DNA from: Mycolicibacterium pyrenivorans
GTDB taxonomy: Bacteria > Actinomycetota > Actinomycetes > Mycobacteriales > Mycobacteriaceae
DNA: 60,948 nt
Reading direction: 5' to 3'
Assembly: GCF_025821625.1 (NCBI RefSeq)
Contig: NZ_JACKSH010000224.1
Span: forward strand, 1 to 60,948
Part shown: in pieces, positions 1 to 9,179 of the stretch
Layout of the letters: each line of letters begins with the position of its first letter
Position numbering within the stretch: position 1 is the first letter of the stretch
Program-made: the position numbers and the translations under genes
Notes under the pieces: model-generated
What the model was told of the DNA's origin: nothing
Seen by the model: only the letters and a program-made list of their open reading frames with translations
The model's database searches: none

Positions 1-97
1 CATGCAGACACGGCGTCGCAAGGCGACCACCAGCCCATTTTCACCCCGGAACGGGCGACCGCAAGGTCACATTGGCTGGAATGCAATTCCGGCGGGG

Positions 98-973
98 TCA
101 GGCGCGTGGGCGGGGTTGACAGCGTGGGCAGTAGAACGACGAGCGGTTCATGAACTTCTCCCGCCGCATGATCGCTCCACAGCGCCGGCACGGCTCCCCC
201 TCGCGACCGTAGGCGTCCAGCGACCGGTCGAAGTACCCCGACTCGCCGTTGACGTTGACGTACAGCGAGTCGAACGACGTGCCGCCCTGCCCCAGCGCGT
301 CGGTCATCACCTCGGCGGCCGCGTCGAGCAGTTCACCGAGCTTGCGCCGGGGCAGCCCGGAGGCGAGCCGGGCACCGTTGACCTTGGCGCGCCACAGCGC
401 CTCGTCGGCGTAGATGTTGCCGATCCCCGACACCACAGCCTGGTTCAGCAGCTGCCTCTTGATCTCAGAATGCTTCTGCCGCAACGCCGTCACGACGGTG
501 TCCCGGTCGAACTCCGGGTCGAGCGGATCGCGCGCGATGTGCGCGACAGGTGTCGGAACGGAGGTTCCGTCGACGGTGACGAGGTCGGCGAGCATCCACC
601 CGCCGAACGTGCGCTGGTCGACGAAGCTCAGCGTGGTGCCGTCGTCGAGCAGCGCGGCGATGCGCAGGTGGTTCTCGTTGGGGACCGGTGCTGTCTCCGC
701 TCCTCCCGTCCGCGGTCCCAACAGCATCTGCCCGCTCATGCCCAGGTGCACGACGAGGGCGCGCTCCTCACCCAACGTCAGCCACAGGTACTTTCCCCGG
801 CGACCCGTTCCGGTGATGGTGGCGTCGAGCAGTTGGGCGGTCAGGTCTGCCGGGCCGGCCTCGTGGCGCCGCACGGCGCGGGGATGAAGCACGCGCACAG
901 CCGTGATGACCTTGCCTGCGACGTGCTCGGCCAGACCCCGCCGGACGACCTCGACCTCGGGAAGCTCGGGCAT
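98..973 (-). CDS. mutM: Formamidopyrimidine-DNA glycosylase (Fpg/MutM)
   Basis: Base-excision repair glycosylase/AP lyase that removes oxidised purines such as 8-oxoguanine. The protein (291 aa) starts MPELPEVE, giving the catalytic N-terminal proline and Glu of the family. It has the central helix-two-turn-helix region and ends with a C-terminal zinc finger (CRRCG ... CPRC, about residues 262-285). Length is normal for the family. It lies just downstream of rnc on the same strand (6-base gap), as in M. tuberculosis (Rv2925c-Rv2924c), so co-transcription is likely. ATG start at 973. Downstream (1-97) there is no supportable gene. Confidence 0.96.
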   Translation of the reverse strand: MPELPEVEVVRRGLAEHVAGKVITAVRVLHPRAVRRHEAGPADLTAQLLDATITGTGRRGKYLWLTLGEERALVVHLGMSGQMLLGPRTGGAETAPVPNENHLRIAALLDDGTTLSFVDQRTFGGWMLADLVTVDGTSVPTPVAHIARDPLDPEFDRDTVVTALRQKHSEIKRQLLNQAVVSGIGNIYADEALWRAKVNGARLASGLPRRKLGELLDAAAEVMTDALGQGGTSFDSLYVNVNGESGYFDRSLDAYGREGEPCRRCGAIMRREKFMNRSSFYCPRCQPRPRA

Positions 974-979
974 CGGGGC

Positions 980-1687
980 TCAGTCCGCCGAGGTCAGATC
1001 ACCGGAGAGGGCATTCCACGCCGCGGCGGCGGCCTTCAACTCGGCTTCCTTCTTGGTGCGGCCGACGCCCGTGCCGTACTCGCTCTCGGCGACCACCACC
1101 GACGCCGTGAACTCCTTGTCGTGGTCCGGGCCGGTGGAAGTCACGAGGTAGGTCGGCACCCCCAGCCCCCGCGAGGCGGTCAACTCCTGCAGGCTGCTCT
1201 TCCAGTCCAGGCCCGCACCCAACGTCGGCGCGGTGTCGAGCAGATCGCCGAACAACCGGAGGATGACCTCCCGGACCACGACCGCGCCGTGTTCGATATA
1301 GATTGCGCCGAGCAGGGATTCGACGCCGTCGGCCAGGATGCTCGACTTGTCGGCGCCGCCGGAGTTCTCTTCGCCCTTGCCCAGCAACAGATAGGCACCG
1401 AGACCGTCGTCGGACAGCTGGCGGCCGACGTCGGCGAGGGCGTGGGTGTTGACGATGCTGGCCCGCAATTTGGCCAGATCGCCTTCGGATCGGTCCGGGT
1501 GCCGGTGATAGAGCTCTTCGGTGATGGTCAGGCCGAGCACCGAATCCCCCAGGAACTCCAGGCGTTCGTTTGTGGGCAGCCCGCCGTTCTCGTAGGAATA
1601 GCTGCGGTGGGTCAGGGCCATCGTGAGCAGCTCGTCGGGCAGGTCGACACCCAGCGCCTTCAGCAGGCGCGCGCGCTCCACCGTCAC
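980..1687 (-). CDS. rnc: Ribonuclease III
   Basis: Double-strand-specific endoribonuclease for rRNA and mRNA processing. The signature ERLEFLGDSVLGL is present near the N-terminus, followed by the second acidic cluster (ADGVESLLGA) and a C-terminal double-stranded-RNA-binding domain (TKKEAELKAAAAAW). The open frame continues upstream to 1849, but that extension overlaps the DUF177 gene and is low-complexity. I chose the GTG at 1687 (protein VTVERARLL..., 235 aa), which overlaps the upstream stop codon as GTGA, typical of translational coupling. The family length in mycobacteria is about 240 aa. A second GTG at 1681 is possible. Confidence 0.94.
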   Translation of the reverse strand: MTVERARLLKALGVDLPDELLTMALTHRSYSYENGGLPTNERLEFLGDSVLGLTITEELYHRHPDRSEGDLAKLRASIVNTHALADVGRQLSDDGLGAYLLLGKGEENSGGADKSSILADGVESLLGAIYIEHGAVVVREVILRLFGDLLDTAPTLGAGLDWKSSLQELTASRGLGVPTYLVTSTGPDHDKEFTASVVVAESEYGTGVGRTKKEAELKAAAAAWNALSGDLTSAD

Positions 1688-2298
1688 GAGTCGTCCCCGC
1701 CCTGCTCGCGAGGCTCGGTGTCGCCCTGCTCGCGAAGCGAGGCCAGCTTGGCCCATCGCGGGTCGATCTGCTCGTGGTGATGGTCGGGCCCCGCGGCGGC
1801 CAGCGGGACACCGCACTCCGGGCACAGCCCGGCACAGTCCGGTCCACATACCGGCGAGAAGGGCAGCGCCATTGCCACCGCGTCGATGATCGGCTGCTCG
1901 AGGTCCACGGACTCGGAACCGCCCTCGTGGCGGACGCGGTGGAGCTCGTCGGCGTCGGTGGTCTCGTCGGTCGTGCTGTCGGGATAGGCGAACAGCTCGG
2001 TGAGCTCGATCTCGACCTCACCGGTGATCGGCTGCAGGCACCGCGCGCATTCGCCCGACGTCGGCCCCGAAACCGTGCCGGTGACCAGCACACCCTCGGA
2101 CACCGATTCCAGGCGCAGGTCGAGTTCCAGCGGCGCCCCCTCGGCGACGGCGATCAGGTCCAGCCCGATGCGCGACGGGCTGGCGACCGTCGTCTCGAGG
2201 GTCATCATCGAGCCGGGCCGCCTCCCGAGCCTCGCGATGTCGATCACCAGCGGCGACCGTGATCCCCGGCGCGCGGCCGCGTTCGCATGCCTGACCAT
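1684..2298 (-). CDS. DUF177/YceD family protein
   Basis: Homolog of Rv2926c, 204 aa. Proteins of this family (YceD/DUF177) are linked to 23S rRNA maturation in other bacteria and usually sit next to rpmF or rnc; the role here is inferred. The sequence shows the family pattern: a beta-rich N-terminal half, a CARC pair around residue 86, an acidic stretch, and a C-terminal cysteine cluster (CGPDCAGLCPECG) that may bind a metal. The ATG start at 2298 gives a length close to the M. tuberculosis protein. The 3' end overlaps the rnc start by 4 bases. Confidence 0.88.
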   Translation of the reverse strand: MVRHANAAARRGSRSPLVIDIARLGRRPGSMMTLETTVASPSRIGLDLIAVAEGAPLELDLRLESVSEGVLVTGTVSGPTSGECARCLQPITGEVEIELTELFAYPDSTTDETTDADELHRVRHEGGSESVDLEQPIIDAVAMALPFSPVCGPDCAGLCPECGVPLAAAGPDHHHEQIDPRWAKLASLREQGDTEPREQGGDDS

Positions 2299-2328
2299 GC
2301 ACGTATCGTACGGTCGGCCCCCCGGGCG

Positions 2329-3066
2329 TCAGCGAGCCGCGTAGTCGTGGGTCCCGGCGGCGGTACGCAACTGGTGGCGGCCGCGGCCGACCGACCGCAG
2401 CGTGCCGTTGAGGAAGTCCTCGAACTCCGCGAGTTTGCTGTCGACGTAGATGTCGCACTCGCCGCGGAGCCTGTCCGCTTCGGCGTGCGCGGAGTCGATC
2501 AACCGGGTGGCCTCCCCGGTGGCGGTGGCCACGATCTCGGTCTGCGACACCAGGCGCTGCTGCTCCTTGATGCCTTCCTGGACGGCCTTCTCGTAGGTCA
2601 GGTTGCCGTTCTCGATCAACCGGTCGGCCTCGGACTTGGCCCGGCCGGTGGTGGCCTCGTACTCGCGCTTGGCCGTCGCGGCGATCCGGTTGGCCTCCTC
2701 GCGGGCCTCGCCCACCATGCGTTCGCTGTGCTGGCGCGCTTCGGCGACCATGCGGTCCGCCTGCGACTTGGCGTCGGCGAGCAGTCGGTCGGCCTCCGCC
2801 CTGGCGTGGTTGACCATCGAATCGGCCTCCGCGTTGGCCGTCGACACGGTCGACTCCGAGTGCTCCTTGGCCTCCCGCAGCAGCGAGTCGCGCGCGTCGA
2901 GCACATCCTGCGCGTCGTCGAGTTCACCGGGGATCGCGTCCTTGATGTCGTCGATCAACTCCAGGACATCACCGCGCGGCACGACGCAGCCTGCCGTCAT
3001 CGGCACGCCGCGGGCTTCTTCGACGATCGCGCCCAATTCATCGAGCGCTTCAAAAACTCGGTACAC
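2329..3066 (-). CDS. sepIVA: Septal DivIVA-like protein SepIVA
   Basis: Homolog of Rv2927c/SepIVA, a DivIVA-domain-like factor required for septation and polar growth control in mycobacteria. The 245-aa product starts at a GTG (MYRVFEALDELG). After a short globular N-terminus it is almost entirely heptad-patterned coiled coil (about residues 60-215) rich in Ala, Glu, Arg and Asp, with repeated EADR- and EAR-type motifs. No membrane segment is seen, so it should be cytoplasmic and membrane-proximal. It ends 30 bases upstream of the DUF177 start. The 123-bp gap on its 5' side is where M. tuberculosis carries its PDIM/PGL locus. Confidence 0.9.
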   Translation of the reverse strand: MYRVFEALDELGAIVEEARGVPMTAGCVVPRGDVLELIDDIKDAIPGELDDAQDVLDARDSLLREAKEHSESTVSTANAEADSMVNHARAEADRLLADAKSQADRMVAEARQHSERMVGEAREEANRIAATAKREYEATTGRAKSEADRLIENGNLTYEKAVQEGIKEQQRLVSQTEIVATATGEATRLIDSAHAEADRLRGECDIYVDSKLAEFEDFLNGTLRSVGRGRHQLRTAAGTHDYAAR

Positions 3067-3189
3067 GGCAACACCCTCCAGGCGTAGTTGACAGTGACCA
3101 GTGTGCCTGGTGTTACGCCTGTGACTCGGCTACCGGCACCGGTGTGTCGTTACCAATTGCTTCTACCCAGCATTATGTCAACCGATGGG

Positions 3190-3672
3190 TCAGCCGCGCG
3201 CGGCGATCTTGTCCTGCAGGCGGGCGTTCACCGGCGCGGGCAGCAAGGCGGACACGTCGCCCCCCAGCATCGCGACCTCTTTCGCCAGGGAGGACGAGAC
3301 GAACGAGTACTGGGGGTTGGTCGCGACGAAGAACGTGTCGACACCGGCGATGTGCTTGTTCATCTGCGCCATCTGCAGTTCGTACTCGAAGTCGGTTCCG
3401 GTGCGCAGACCCTTGACGATCGCCGTCATCCCCCGGCCCTTGACGAAGTCGACGACGAGGCCCTGCCCCGCCTCCGCACGCACGTTCGGCAGGTGGGTCG
3501 TCGACTCCTCGATCAGCGCGATCCGCTCCTCGACGCTGAACATGCCCTTCTTGTTCGGGTTGGCGAGCACGGCGATGACGAGCTCGTCGAACTGCGCCGA
3601 CGCCCGCTCGAAGACGTCGATGTGACCGAGGGTCACCGGGTCGAAGGATCCCGGGCACACCGCTCCGCTCAT
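3190..3672 (-). CDS. coaD: Phosphopantetheine adenylyltransferase
   Basis: Catalyses the ATP + 4'-phosphopantetheine step to dephospho-CoA, the penultimate step of CoA synthesis. At 160 aa it has the usual length. The nucleotidyltransferase motif TLGHID (His17) follows an N-terminal GSFDPVT loop, and the C-terminal half contains the second motif FVSSSLAKEVA, corresponding to ISS-x-x-RE in other species. ATG start at 3672. It follows rsmD after 36 bases on the same strand, the same order as Rv2966c-Rv2965c. Confidence 0.96.
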   Translation of the reverse strand: MSGAVCPGSFDPVTLGHIDVFERASAQFDELVIAVLANPNKKGMFSVEERIALIEESTTHLPNVRAEAGQGLVVDFVKGRGMTAIVKGLRTGTDFEYELQMAQMNKHIAGVDTFFVATNPQYSFVSSSLAKEVAMLGGDVSALLPAPVNARLQDKIAARG

Positions 3673-3708
3673 GGAGGTCGACGCTAGCAGCCCGACCGCC
3701 AGGGCAGC

Positions 3709-4275
3709 TCAGTCGCGTTCGGCGACCTCGATGCGGGTGTCGCCGTACCGCCGGGCGGTCCACACCGACCACCCGACCGGCCAGACGATCTCGGGACCCG
3801 ACGCCGAGCGCTCCAGCGCCGCCACGGTGCCCGGCTGAGTCCATCCGCAGCCCGCGAGCGCGACGAGCACGTCGACCACCGCGGTGTCGTCGACCTCATA
3901 CGGCGGATCCGCCAGCACCAGGTCCACCGGCCGCGGTGCGCCTGCGGCCAGCACCGCCGCCACGGTGCCGCGGCGCACCGACGCCCCCCGAACGCCCAGC
4001 GCCGCGATGTTCTGGGCGATCACCGCCGCCGCCTTCGCGTCGGACTCCACGAAGAGCGCGGTGGCAGCACCCCGGGACAGCGCCTCCAGACCCAGCGCCC
4101 CCGAGCCGGCGTACAGGTCGAGGACGTCCAGTCCGGCGAAGTCGATCCGCGCCGCCAACAGGTTGAACAGCGACTCCCGCACCCTGTCGGTGGTCGGGCG
4201 CGTCCCCCGCCCGGACCTGTGCTGCGGCACCGCGATTCGGCGCCCTCCCAGAGCGCCGGCGACGATGCGGGTCAG
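3709..4275 (-). CDS. rsmD: 16S rRNA (guanine966-N2)-methyltransferase RsmD
   Basis: SAM-dependent methyltransferase of small-subunit rRNA. The protein carries the family N-terminal block (TRIVAGALGGRRI), the SAM-binding motif DLYAGSGALGLEALSRGA and the catalytic motif LADPPYE. The frame is open upstream to 4635 but only as a shadow of pyc. No ATG, GTG or TTG lies between the end of pyc and the conserved N-terminal block. The best candidate is CTG at 4275 (LTRIVAG..., 188 aa), which overlaps the pyc stop as CTGA and implies translational coupling. A GTG at about codon 15 would delete the conserved block. Function is secure; the start is not. Confidence 0.85.
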   Translation of the reverse strand: MTRIVAGALGGRRIAVPQHRSGRGTRPTTDRVRESLFNLLAARIDFAGLDVLDLYAGSGALGLEALSRGAATALFVESDAKAAAVIAQNIAALGVRGASVRRGTVAAVLAAGAPRPVDLVLADPPYEVDDTAVVDVLVALAGCGWTQPGTVAALERSASGPEIVWPVGWSVWTARRYGDTRIEVAERD

Positions 4276-7200
4276 GATGATTCCCGGGTCGTCCCCTGCG
4301 CTTCGCGCGTGGGCCCATCGCTCCTGCCCGCCGAACCGACCACCACGAGCAGGTCCCCGCCTTCGACCTGTGCGGTCGCCGACACCGCCACACGTGTGAC
4401 GGTGCCCGCCTTGGGCGCGGTGATCGCGGCCTCCATCTTCATCGCCTCGATCGTGGCGATGGACTGGCCGGCCTGCACGGCCTCGCCTTCGGACACGTTG
4501 ACGGTGACCACGCCGGCGAACGGCGCAGCGACGTGGTCGGGGTTGTTCCGGTCGGCCTTCTCGGCGGCGGGCACCTCGCTGGCCACGTTGCGGTCGCGAA
4601 CCACGACCGGTCGCAGCTGGCCGTTGATGATGCACATCACCGTGCGCATCCCGCGCTCGTCGGGGTCGGATATCGCCTCGAGTCCGATCAGCAGCTCGAC
4701 ACCGCGCTCCAACGTGACCCGGTGCTCGTCACCGTGCCGCAGACCGTAGAAGAACTGGTTGGCCGAGAGGCTCGAGGTGTCACCGTAGAGTTCGCGGTGC
4801 GCTTCGAATTCCTTTGTCGGCCCGGGGAAGAGCAACCGGTTCAGCGCGGCCTGACGCTTCGGCCCGCCCTGCTGGAGCGTCTCCTCGTCCTCTTCGCTCA
4901 GCGCGGCCTGCGGCTTGGCCGGGGCACGCCCGGCCAACGCCTTGCTGCGCAACGGCTCCGGCCAGCCGCCGGGAGGATCGCCCAGTTCGCCGCGCAGGAA
5001 CCCGATGACCGAATCGGGAATGTCGAATCTCTCCGGATCCGAAGCGAATTCGTCGGCGGTGATACCCGCCCCGACGAGCGCCAGCGCGAGGTCGCCGACG
5101 ACCTTCGACGACGGGGTCACCTTGACCAGCCGGCCCAGGATCCGGTCAGCGGCGGCGTAACTCGCCTCGATCTCCTCGAAGCGGTCGCCGAGCCCCAACG
5201 CGATGGCCTGCTGGCGCAGATTGGACAGCTGACCACCGGGGATCTCGTGGTGATAGACCCGACCGGTGGGTGCAGGAAGGCCGGACTCGAACGGCGAGTA
5301 CACCTTTCGCAACGCCTCCCAGTACGGCTCGAGATCGCACACCGCCGACAGCGACAGCCCGGTGTCGTACTCGGTGTGCGCCGTCGCCGCGACGATCGAG
5401 CTCAGCGCGGGCTGGCTCGTCGTACCCGCCAACGGCGCCGACGCGCCGTCGACGGCACTCGCGCCCGCCTGCCACGCCGCCAGGTAGGTCGCCAGCTGCC
5501 CGCCCGGAGTGTCGTGTGTGTGCACGTGCACCGGGAGGTCGAATCGGCTCTTCAACGAGCGGACCAGCAGAGCCGCGGCCTGCGGCCGCAGCAGACCGGC
5601 CATGTCCTTGATCGCCAGCACATGCGCTCCGGCGTCGACGATCTGCTCGGCGAGCTTGAGGTAGTAGTCCAGGGTGTAGAGATTCTCGCCGGGGTCGGAG
5701 AGGTCCCCGGTGTAGGACATCGCGACTTCGGCGACGGCCGTGCCGGTTTCGCGGACCGCGTCGATCGCCGGCCGCATCGAATCCACGTTGTTCAGTGCGT
5801 CGAAGATCCGGTAGATGTCGATGCCCGTGGCGGTGGCCTCCTGCACGAACGCCTGGGTCACCGACTCCGGGTAGGGCGTGTAGCCGACGGTGTTGCGGCC
5901 GCGCAGCAGCATCTGCAGACAGACGTTGGGAACCGCCTCGCGCAGCGCGGCGAGTCGCTCCCAGGGGTCCTCCTTCAAGAACCGCAGGGCGACGTCGTAC
6001 GTCGCACCACCCCAGCACTCGATCGACAGCAACTGCGGGGTCATCCGGGCGATGTAGGGCGCCACCATCAACAGGCTCGACGTCCGGATTCGGGTCGCCA
6101 GCAGGGACTGATGCGCGTCGCGGAACGTCGTGTCGGTGACGCCGACGGACTTCGACTCACGCATCCACCGCGCGAACGCCTCGGGCCCCACCTCCGAGAG
6201 CAGGTGCTTGCTGCCGCGGGGCGGCATCGAATCGAGGTCGACCTGCGGCAGCTTGTCGTGCGGGTAGACGGTGGACGTGCGCGGGCCGTGCGACTGGTTG
6301 ACGGTGACCTCGGCCAGGTAGTTGAGGATCTTGGTGCCGCGGTCGGCGGGTGAGCGCGCCGTCAGCAGATAGGGCCGCTCGTCGATGAACGAGGTGGTGA
6401 CCCGGCCCGCCCTGAAGTCGGGATCGTCGATGACGGCCTGCAGGAACGGGATGTTCGTCGACACCCCGCGGACGCGGAACTCGGCCAGCGCGCGGTACGC
6501 CCGCGACACCGCGGTCCCGAAATCGCGCCCCCGGCAGGTGAGTTTGACCAGCATCGAGTCGAAATGCGCACCGATCTCCCCGCCCAACACCGCCCCGCCG
6601 TCCAGGCGGATACCCGCGCCCCCCGGAGAGCGGTAGGCGGTGATCCGGCCCGTGTCGGGGCGGAACCCGTTCGTCGGGTCCTCGGTGGTGATCCGGCACT
6701 GCATAGCGGCACCACGAATGACCAGCGACTCCTGGCTCAGGCCCAGATCCGCGAGCGTCTCCCCCGACGCGATACGCAGCTGGCTGGCGACCAGGTCGAC
6801 GTCGGTGATCTCCTCGGTGACGGTGTGCTCCACCTGGATGCGCGGGTTGCACTCGATGAACACGTGGTGGCCGCGCTCGTCGAGGAGGAACTCCACGGTG
6901 CCCGCGCACGTGTAGTCGATCTCCCGGGCGAACGCGACCGCGTCGTCACAGATCTTCTGCCGCAACTCTTGCGGCAGGTTCGGGGCGGGCGCGAGCTCGA
7001 TGACCTTCTGGTGCCTGCGCTGCACGCTGCAGTCGCGTTCGAACAGGTGCATCACGTTGCCGGTGGTGTCGGCCAGGATCTGCACCTCGATGTGGCGCGG
7101 GTTGAGGACCGCCTGCTCGAGGTACACCGTCGGGTCACCGAACGCCGACTCGGCCTCGCGGCTGGCGGCCTCGACGGCCTCGGCCAGCGCGGCGCGATCG

Positions 7201-7724
7201 GTGACGCGGCGCATGCCGCGACCGCCGCCGCCCGACACGGCCTTGACGAAGATCGGGAAGTCCATGTCGCGCGCGGCGTCGACGAGCTCGTCCACCGAGG
7301 CCGACGGCGCCGACGACGCCAGCACCGGCAGGCCGGCGGCGCGCGCGGCCGCGATCGCCCTGGCCTTGTTGCCCGTCAGCTCCAGCACGCCGGCGCTGGG
7401 GCCGACGAACGTGATGCCGGCCGCGGCACACGCCGCGGCCAGTTCAGGATTCTCCGACAGGAAGCCGTACCCCGGATACACGGCATCGGCACCGGCCTGG
7501 GTGGCCACCCGGATGATCTCGTCGACGGACAGGTACGCCCGGACCGGATGTCCGATCTCACCGATCTGGTAGGACTCGTCCGCCTTCAGCCGATGCAGGG
7601 AGTTTCGATCCTCGTAGGGATAGACCGCCACCGTCGCGATGCCCATCTCGTAGGCAGCGCGGAAGGCGCGGATTGCTATCTCCCCGCGATTGGCAACGAG
7701 GACTTTCGAGATCCGAGCGGTCAC
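4272..7724 (-). CDS. pyc: Pyruvate carboxylase
   Basis: Biotin enzyme converting pyruvate + bicarbonate + ATP to oxaloacetate (anaplerosis). The 1150-aa chain shows all modules in order: biotin carboxylase with ATP-grasp (KVLVANRGEIAIR at the N-terminus, a glycine-rich GGGGRGMR loop near residue 165), the carboxyltransferase TIM barrel (DTTFRDAHQSLLATR near 530), and a C-terminal biotinyl domain with the biotinylated lysine in AIEAMKMEA near residue 1095. It matches Rv2967c (pca) in size and context. ATG start at 7724. The stop overlaps the putative rsmD start. Confidence 0.98.
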   Translation of the reverse strand: MTARISKVLVANRGEIAIRAFRAAYEMGIATVAVYPYEDRNSLHRLKADESYQIGEIGHPVRAYLSVDEIIRVATQAGADAVYPGYGFLSENPELAAACAAAGITFVGPSAGVLELTGNKARAIAAARAAGLPVLASSAPSASVDELVDAARDMDFPIFVKAVSGGGGRGMRRVTDRAALAEAVEAASREAESAFGDPTVYLEQAVLNPRHIEVQILADTTGNVMHLFERDCSVQRRHQKVIELAPAPNLPQELRQKICDDAVAFAREIDYTCAGTVEFLLDERGHHVFIECNPRIQVEHTVTEEITDVDLVASQLRIASGETLADLGLSQESLVIRGAAMQCRITTEDPTNGFRPDTGRITAYRSPGGAGIRLDGGAVLGGEIGAHFDSMLVKLTCRGRDFGTAVSRAYRALAEFRVRGVSTNIPFLQAVIDDPDFRAGRVTTSFIDERPYLLTARSPADRGTKILNYLAEVTVNQSHGPRTSTVYPHDKLPQVDLDSMPPRGSKHLLSEVGPEAFARWMRESKSVGVTDTTFRDAHQSLLATRIRTSSLLMVAPYIARMTPQLLSIECWGGATYDVALRFLKEDPWERLAALREAVPNVCLQMLLRGRNTVGYTPYPESVTQAFVQEATATGIDIYRIFDALNNVDSMRPAIDAVRETGTAVAEVAMSYTGDLSDPGENLYTLDYYLKLAEQIVDAGAHVLAIKDMAGLLRPQAAALLVRSLKSRFDLPVHVHTHDTPGGQLATYLAAWQAGASAVDGASAPLAGTTSQPALSSIVAATAHTEYDTGLSLSAVCDLEPYWEALRKVYSPFESGLPAPTGRVYHHEIPGGQLSNLRQQAIALGLGDRFEEIEASYAAADRILGRLVKVTPSSKVVGDLALALVGAGITADEFASDPERFDIPDSVIGFLRGELGDPPGGWPEPLRSKALAGRAPAKPQAALSEEDEETLQQGGPKRQAALNRLLFPGPTKEFEAHRELYGDTSSLSANQFFYGLRHGDEHRVTLERGVELLIGLEAISDPDERGMRTVMCIINGQLRPVVVRDRNVASEVPAAEKADRNNPDHVAAPFAGVVTVNVSEGEAVQAGQSIATIEAMKMEAAITAPKAGTVTRVAVSATAQVEGGDLLVVVGSAGRSDGPTREAQGTTRESS

Positions 7725-7754
7725 GGTTCACCTTAACCGTCGTCGCTCGACAAA

Positions 7755-8390
7755 TCAGAGGAGAGTCGACCAGTAGTTCCAAAAACGCTCGAGAATCAGC
7801 AGAAGCACCGCGGTGAACCACAGCACCACCGCTGACCAGCGCCAAGTGTGGAGAAACCTCACAGCTGCGGAGCCGCTGCGGTGAGGTTGGAGGGCGATGG
7901 AGGCCGTCACCACGAGGAGCGGGATCGTCACCGCCCACACCACCATGCAGTAGGGGCACAGCGCGCCGATCCGGTACAGGCTCTGGAAGATCAGCCAGTG
8001 CACGAACGCCACGCCCAGCAGCGTGCCGGTGGCCAGGCCCGCCCAGTACCAGCGCGGCAGGCTCACCTTGGCCATGGCCAGCACGCCCGTGACGACCACC
8101 ACGGTGAAGGACACCACGCCGATCAACGGGTTGGGGAAACCGAACAGCGACGCCTGGTCGGTGACCATCACCGACCCGCAGGACAGCACCGGGTTGATGC
8201 TGCACGACGGCACGTAGTCCGGGTTGATGAGCAGTTCGATCTTCTCGATCGTCAGCGTCATCGCCGCGGCCAACCCGACGACACCGGCGATGAGCACCCA
8301 CAGGGCGCTGCTCCTGGGAACCGCGACCTCCGTCGGCTCGCCGGCCGACGGATCGGTCGGCGACACCGCGTCAGGCGCGGTGACGGTCAT
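7755..8390 (-). CDS. Vitamin K epoxide reductase (VKOR) family membrane protein
   Basis: Integral-membrane quinone-linked oxidase that re-oxidises the DsbA-like partner, replacing DsbB in actinobacteria. The 211-aa protein has about five hydrophobic segments, the loop cysteine pair C63/C71 (PSCSINPVLSCG) and the active-site CPYC (C145-C148) expected for bacterial VKORs. It corresponds to Rv2968c. Its start overlaps the end of the DsbA-like gene by 4 bases (ATGA), so the two should be co-translated and function together in oxidative folding of exported proteins. Confidence 0.94.
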   Translation of the reverse strand: MTVTAPDAVSPTDPSAGEPTEVAVPRSSALWVLIAGVVGLAAAMTLTIEKIELLINPDYVPSCSINPVLSCGSVMVTDQASLFGFPNPLIGVVSFTVVVVTGVLAMAKVSLPRWYWAGLATGTLLGVAFVHWLIFQSLYRIGALCPYCMVVWAVTIPLLVVTASIALQPHRSGSAAVRFLHTWRWSAVVLWFTAVLLLILERFWNYWSTLL

Positions 8391-9148
8391 GACGCCGGCG
8401 CGGGCGCGGGCGCCACCGCATCAAGGGCGGGCACGTCACCGACGATCTCCCTGATCTTGGCGACGAGCGCGTCCGGCGTGCTGGGCCGGTAGTCCTCGCC
8501 GTTGATGCGGATCGTCGGGGTGGACTGGACCTCGGTGGCCGCGGCGAGGCCGCTGACCATGTCGACGAAGGTGCCCTTGTTGATGCACTCGGGAACCGTG
8601 CCCCCGGCTCCGGCCTGACGGGCGATCTCGACCAGTCGGGCGTTGTCCGGATAGGCGGTTCCGGCTTCGCTGGGCTGCTGGGCGTACAGCGCAGCATGGA
8701 ATCGCCGGAACGCGTCTTTGGACTCGGAGGCCACGCAGTACGCGGCGCCGGCGGATCGCGACGAGTAGTTCTGGTTCTGCGGCCGGTCCAGGATACTCAC
8801 CATGTAGTAGTCGGCGGCGATGGCACCGGAATCGATGAGCTGGCCGATGGTGGGCCCGAACTGCTGCTCGAAGTTGCCGCACGCCGGGCACAGGAAGTCC
8901 TCGTAGAGAGACACGACGGCCTTGGGCTCCTCGGTGCCCTCCTTCTTGATCAGGCTGGTCGACTCCACCCTGATCGCCTCGGCCTCGCCTGCGGTGGGCT
9001 TGTCGTCGGCGCCCATCACGATGTACAGCACCAGGGCGACCGCGAAGATCACCACGACCGAGGTCAGACCGATCTGGATGAACAGGTTGCGCTTACGGTC
9101 GGCTGCCTTCAGGTCGTAGCGCGCGTTCTTCTTGGGTTTGGTGGCCAC
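8387..9148 (-). CDS. Membrane-anchored DsbA-like thiol oxidoreductase
   Basis: Thioredoxin-fold disulfide oxidase acting outside the membrane (Rv2969c homolog). Residues 1-20 are basic and cytoplasmic, about 22-45 form a single transmembrane anchor, and the extracytoplasmic domain carries CPAC (C87-C90) after LYEDFLC. The C-terminal half contains the cis-Pro loop (VQSTPTIRING). The GTG start at 9148 gives 253 aa. The substrates are expected to be secreted proteins with paired cysteines; the adjacent overlapping VKOR gene is its likely oxidant. Confidence 0.94.
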   Translation of the reverse strand: MATKPKKNARYDLKAADRKRNLFIQIGLTSVVVIFAVALVLYIVMGADDKPTAGEAEAIRVESTSLIKKEGTEEPKAVVSLYEDFLCPACGNFEQQFGPTIGQLIDSGAIAADYYMVSILDRPQNQNYSSRSAGAAYCVASESKDAFRRFHAALYAQQPSEAGTAYPDNARLVEIARQAGAGGTVPECINKGTFVDMVSGLAAATEVQSTPTIRINGEDYRPSTPDALVAKIREIVGDVPALDAVAPAPAPAS

Positions 9149-9179
9149 GGCACAAGAGTACCGGCGGCGCCCCGCGCAG

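Noticed and set aside
2..1780. 592-aa plus-strand open frame
   Set aside because: It is antisense to mutM and rnc; its composition (Arg/Gly/Val-rich, no motifs) is that of a GC-rich shadow frame.
4533..6353. 606-aa plus-strand open frame
   Set aside because: Antisense to pyc, whose domains are complete and unmistakable.
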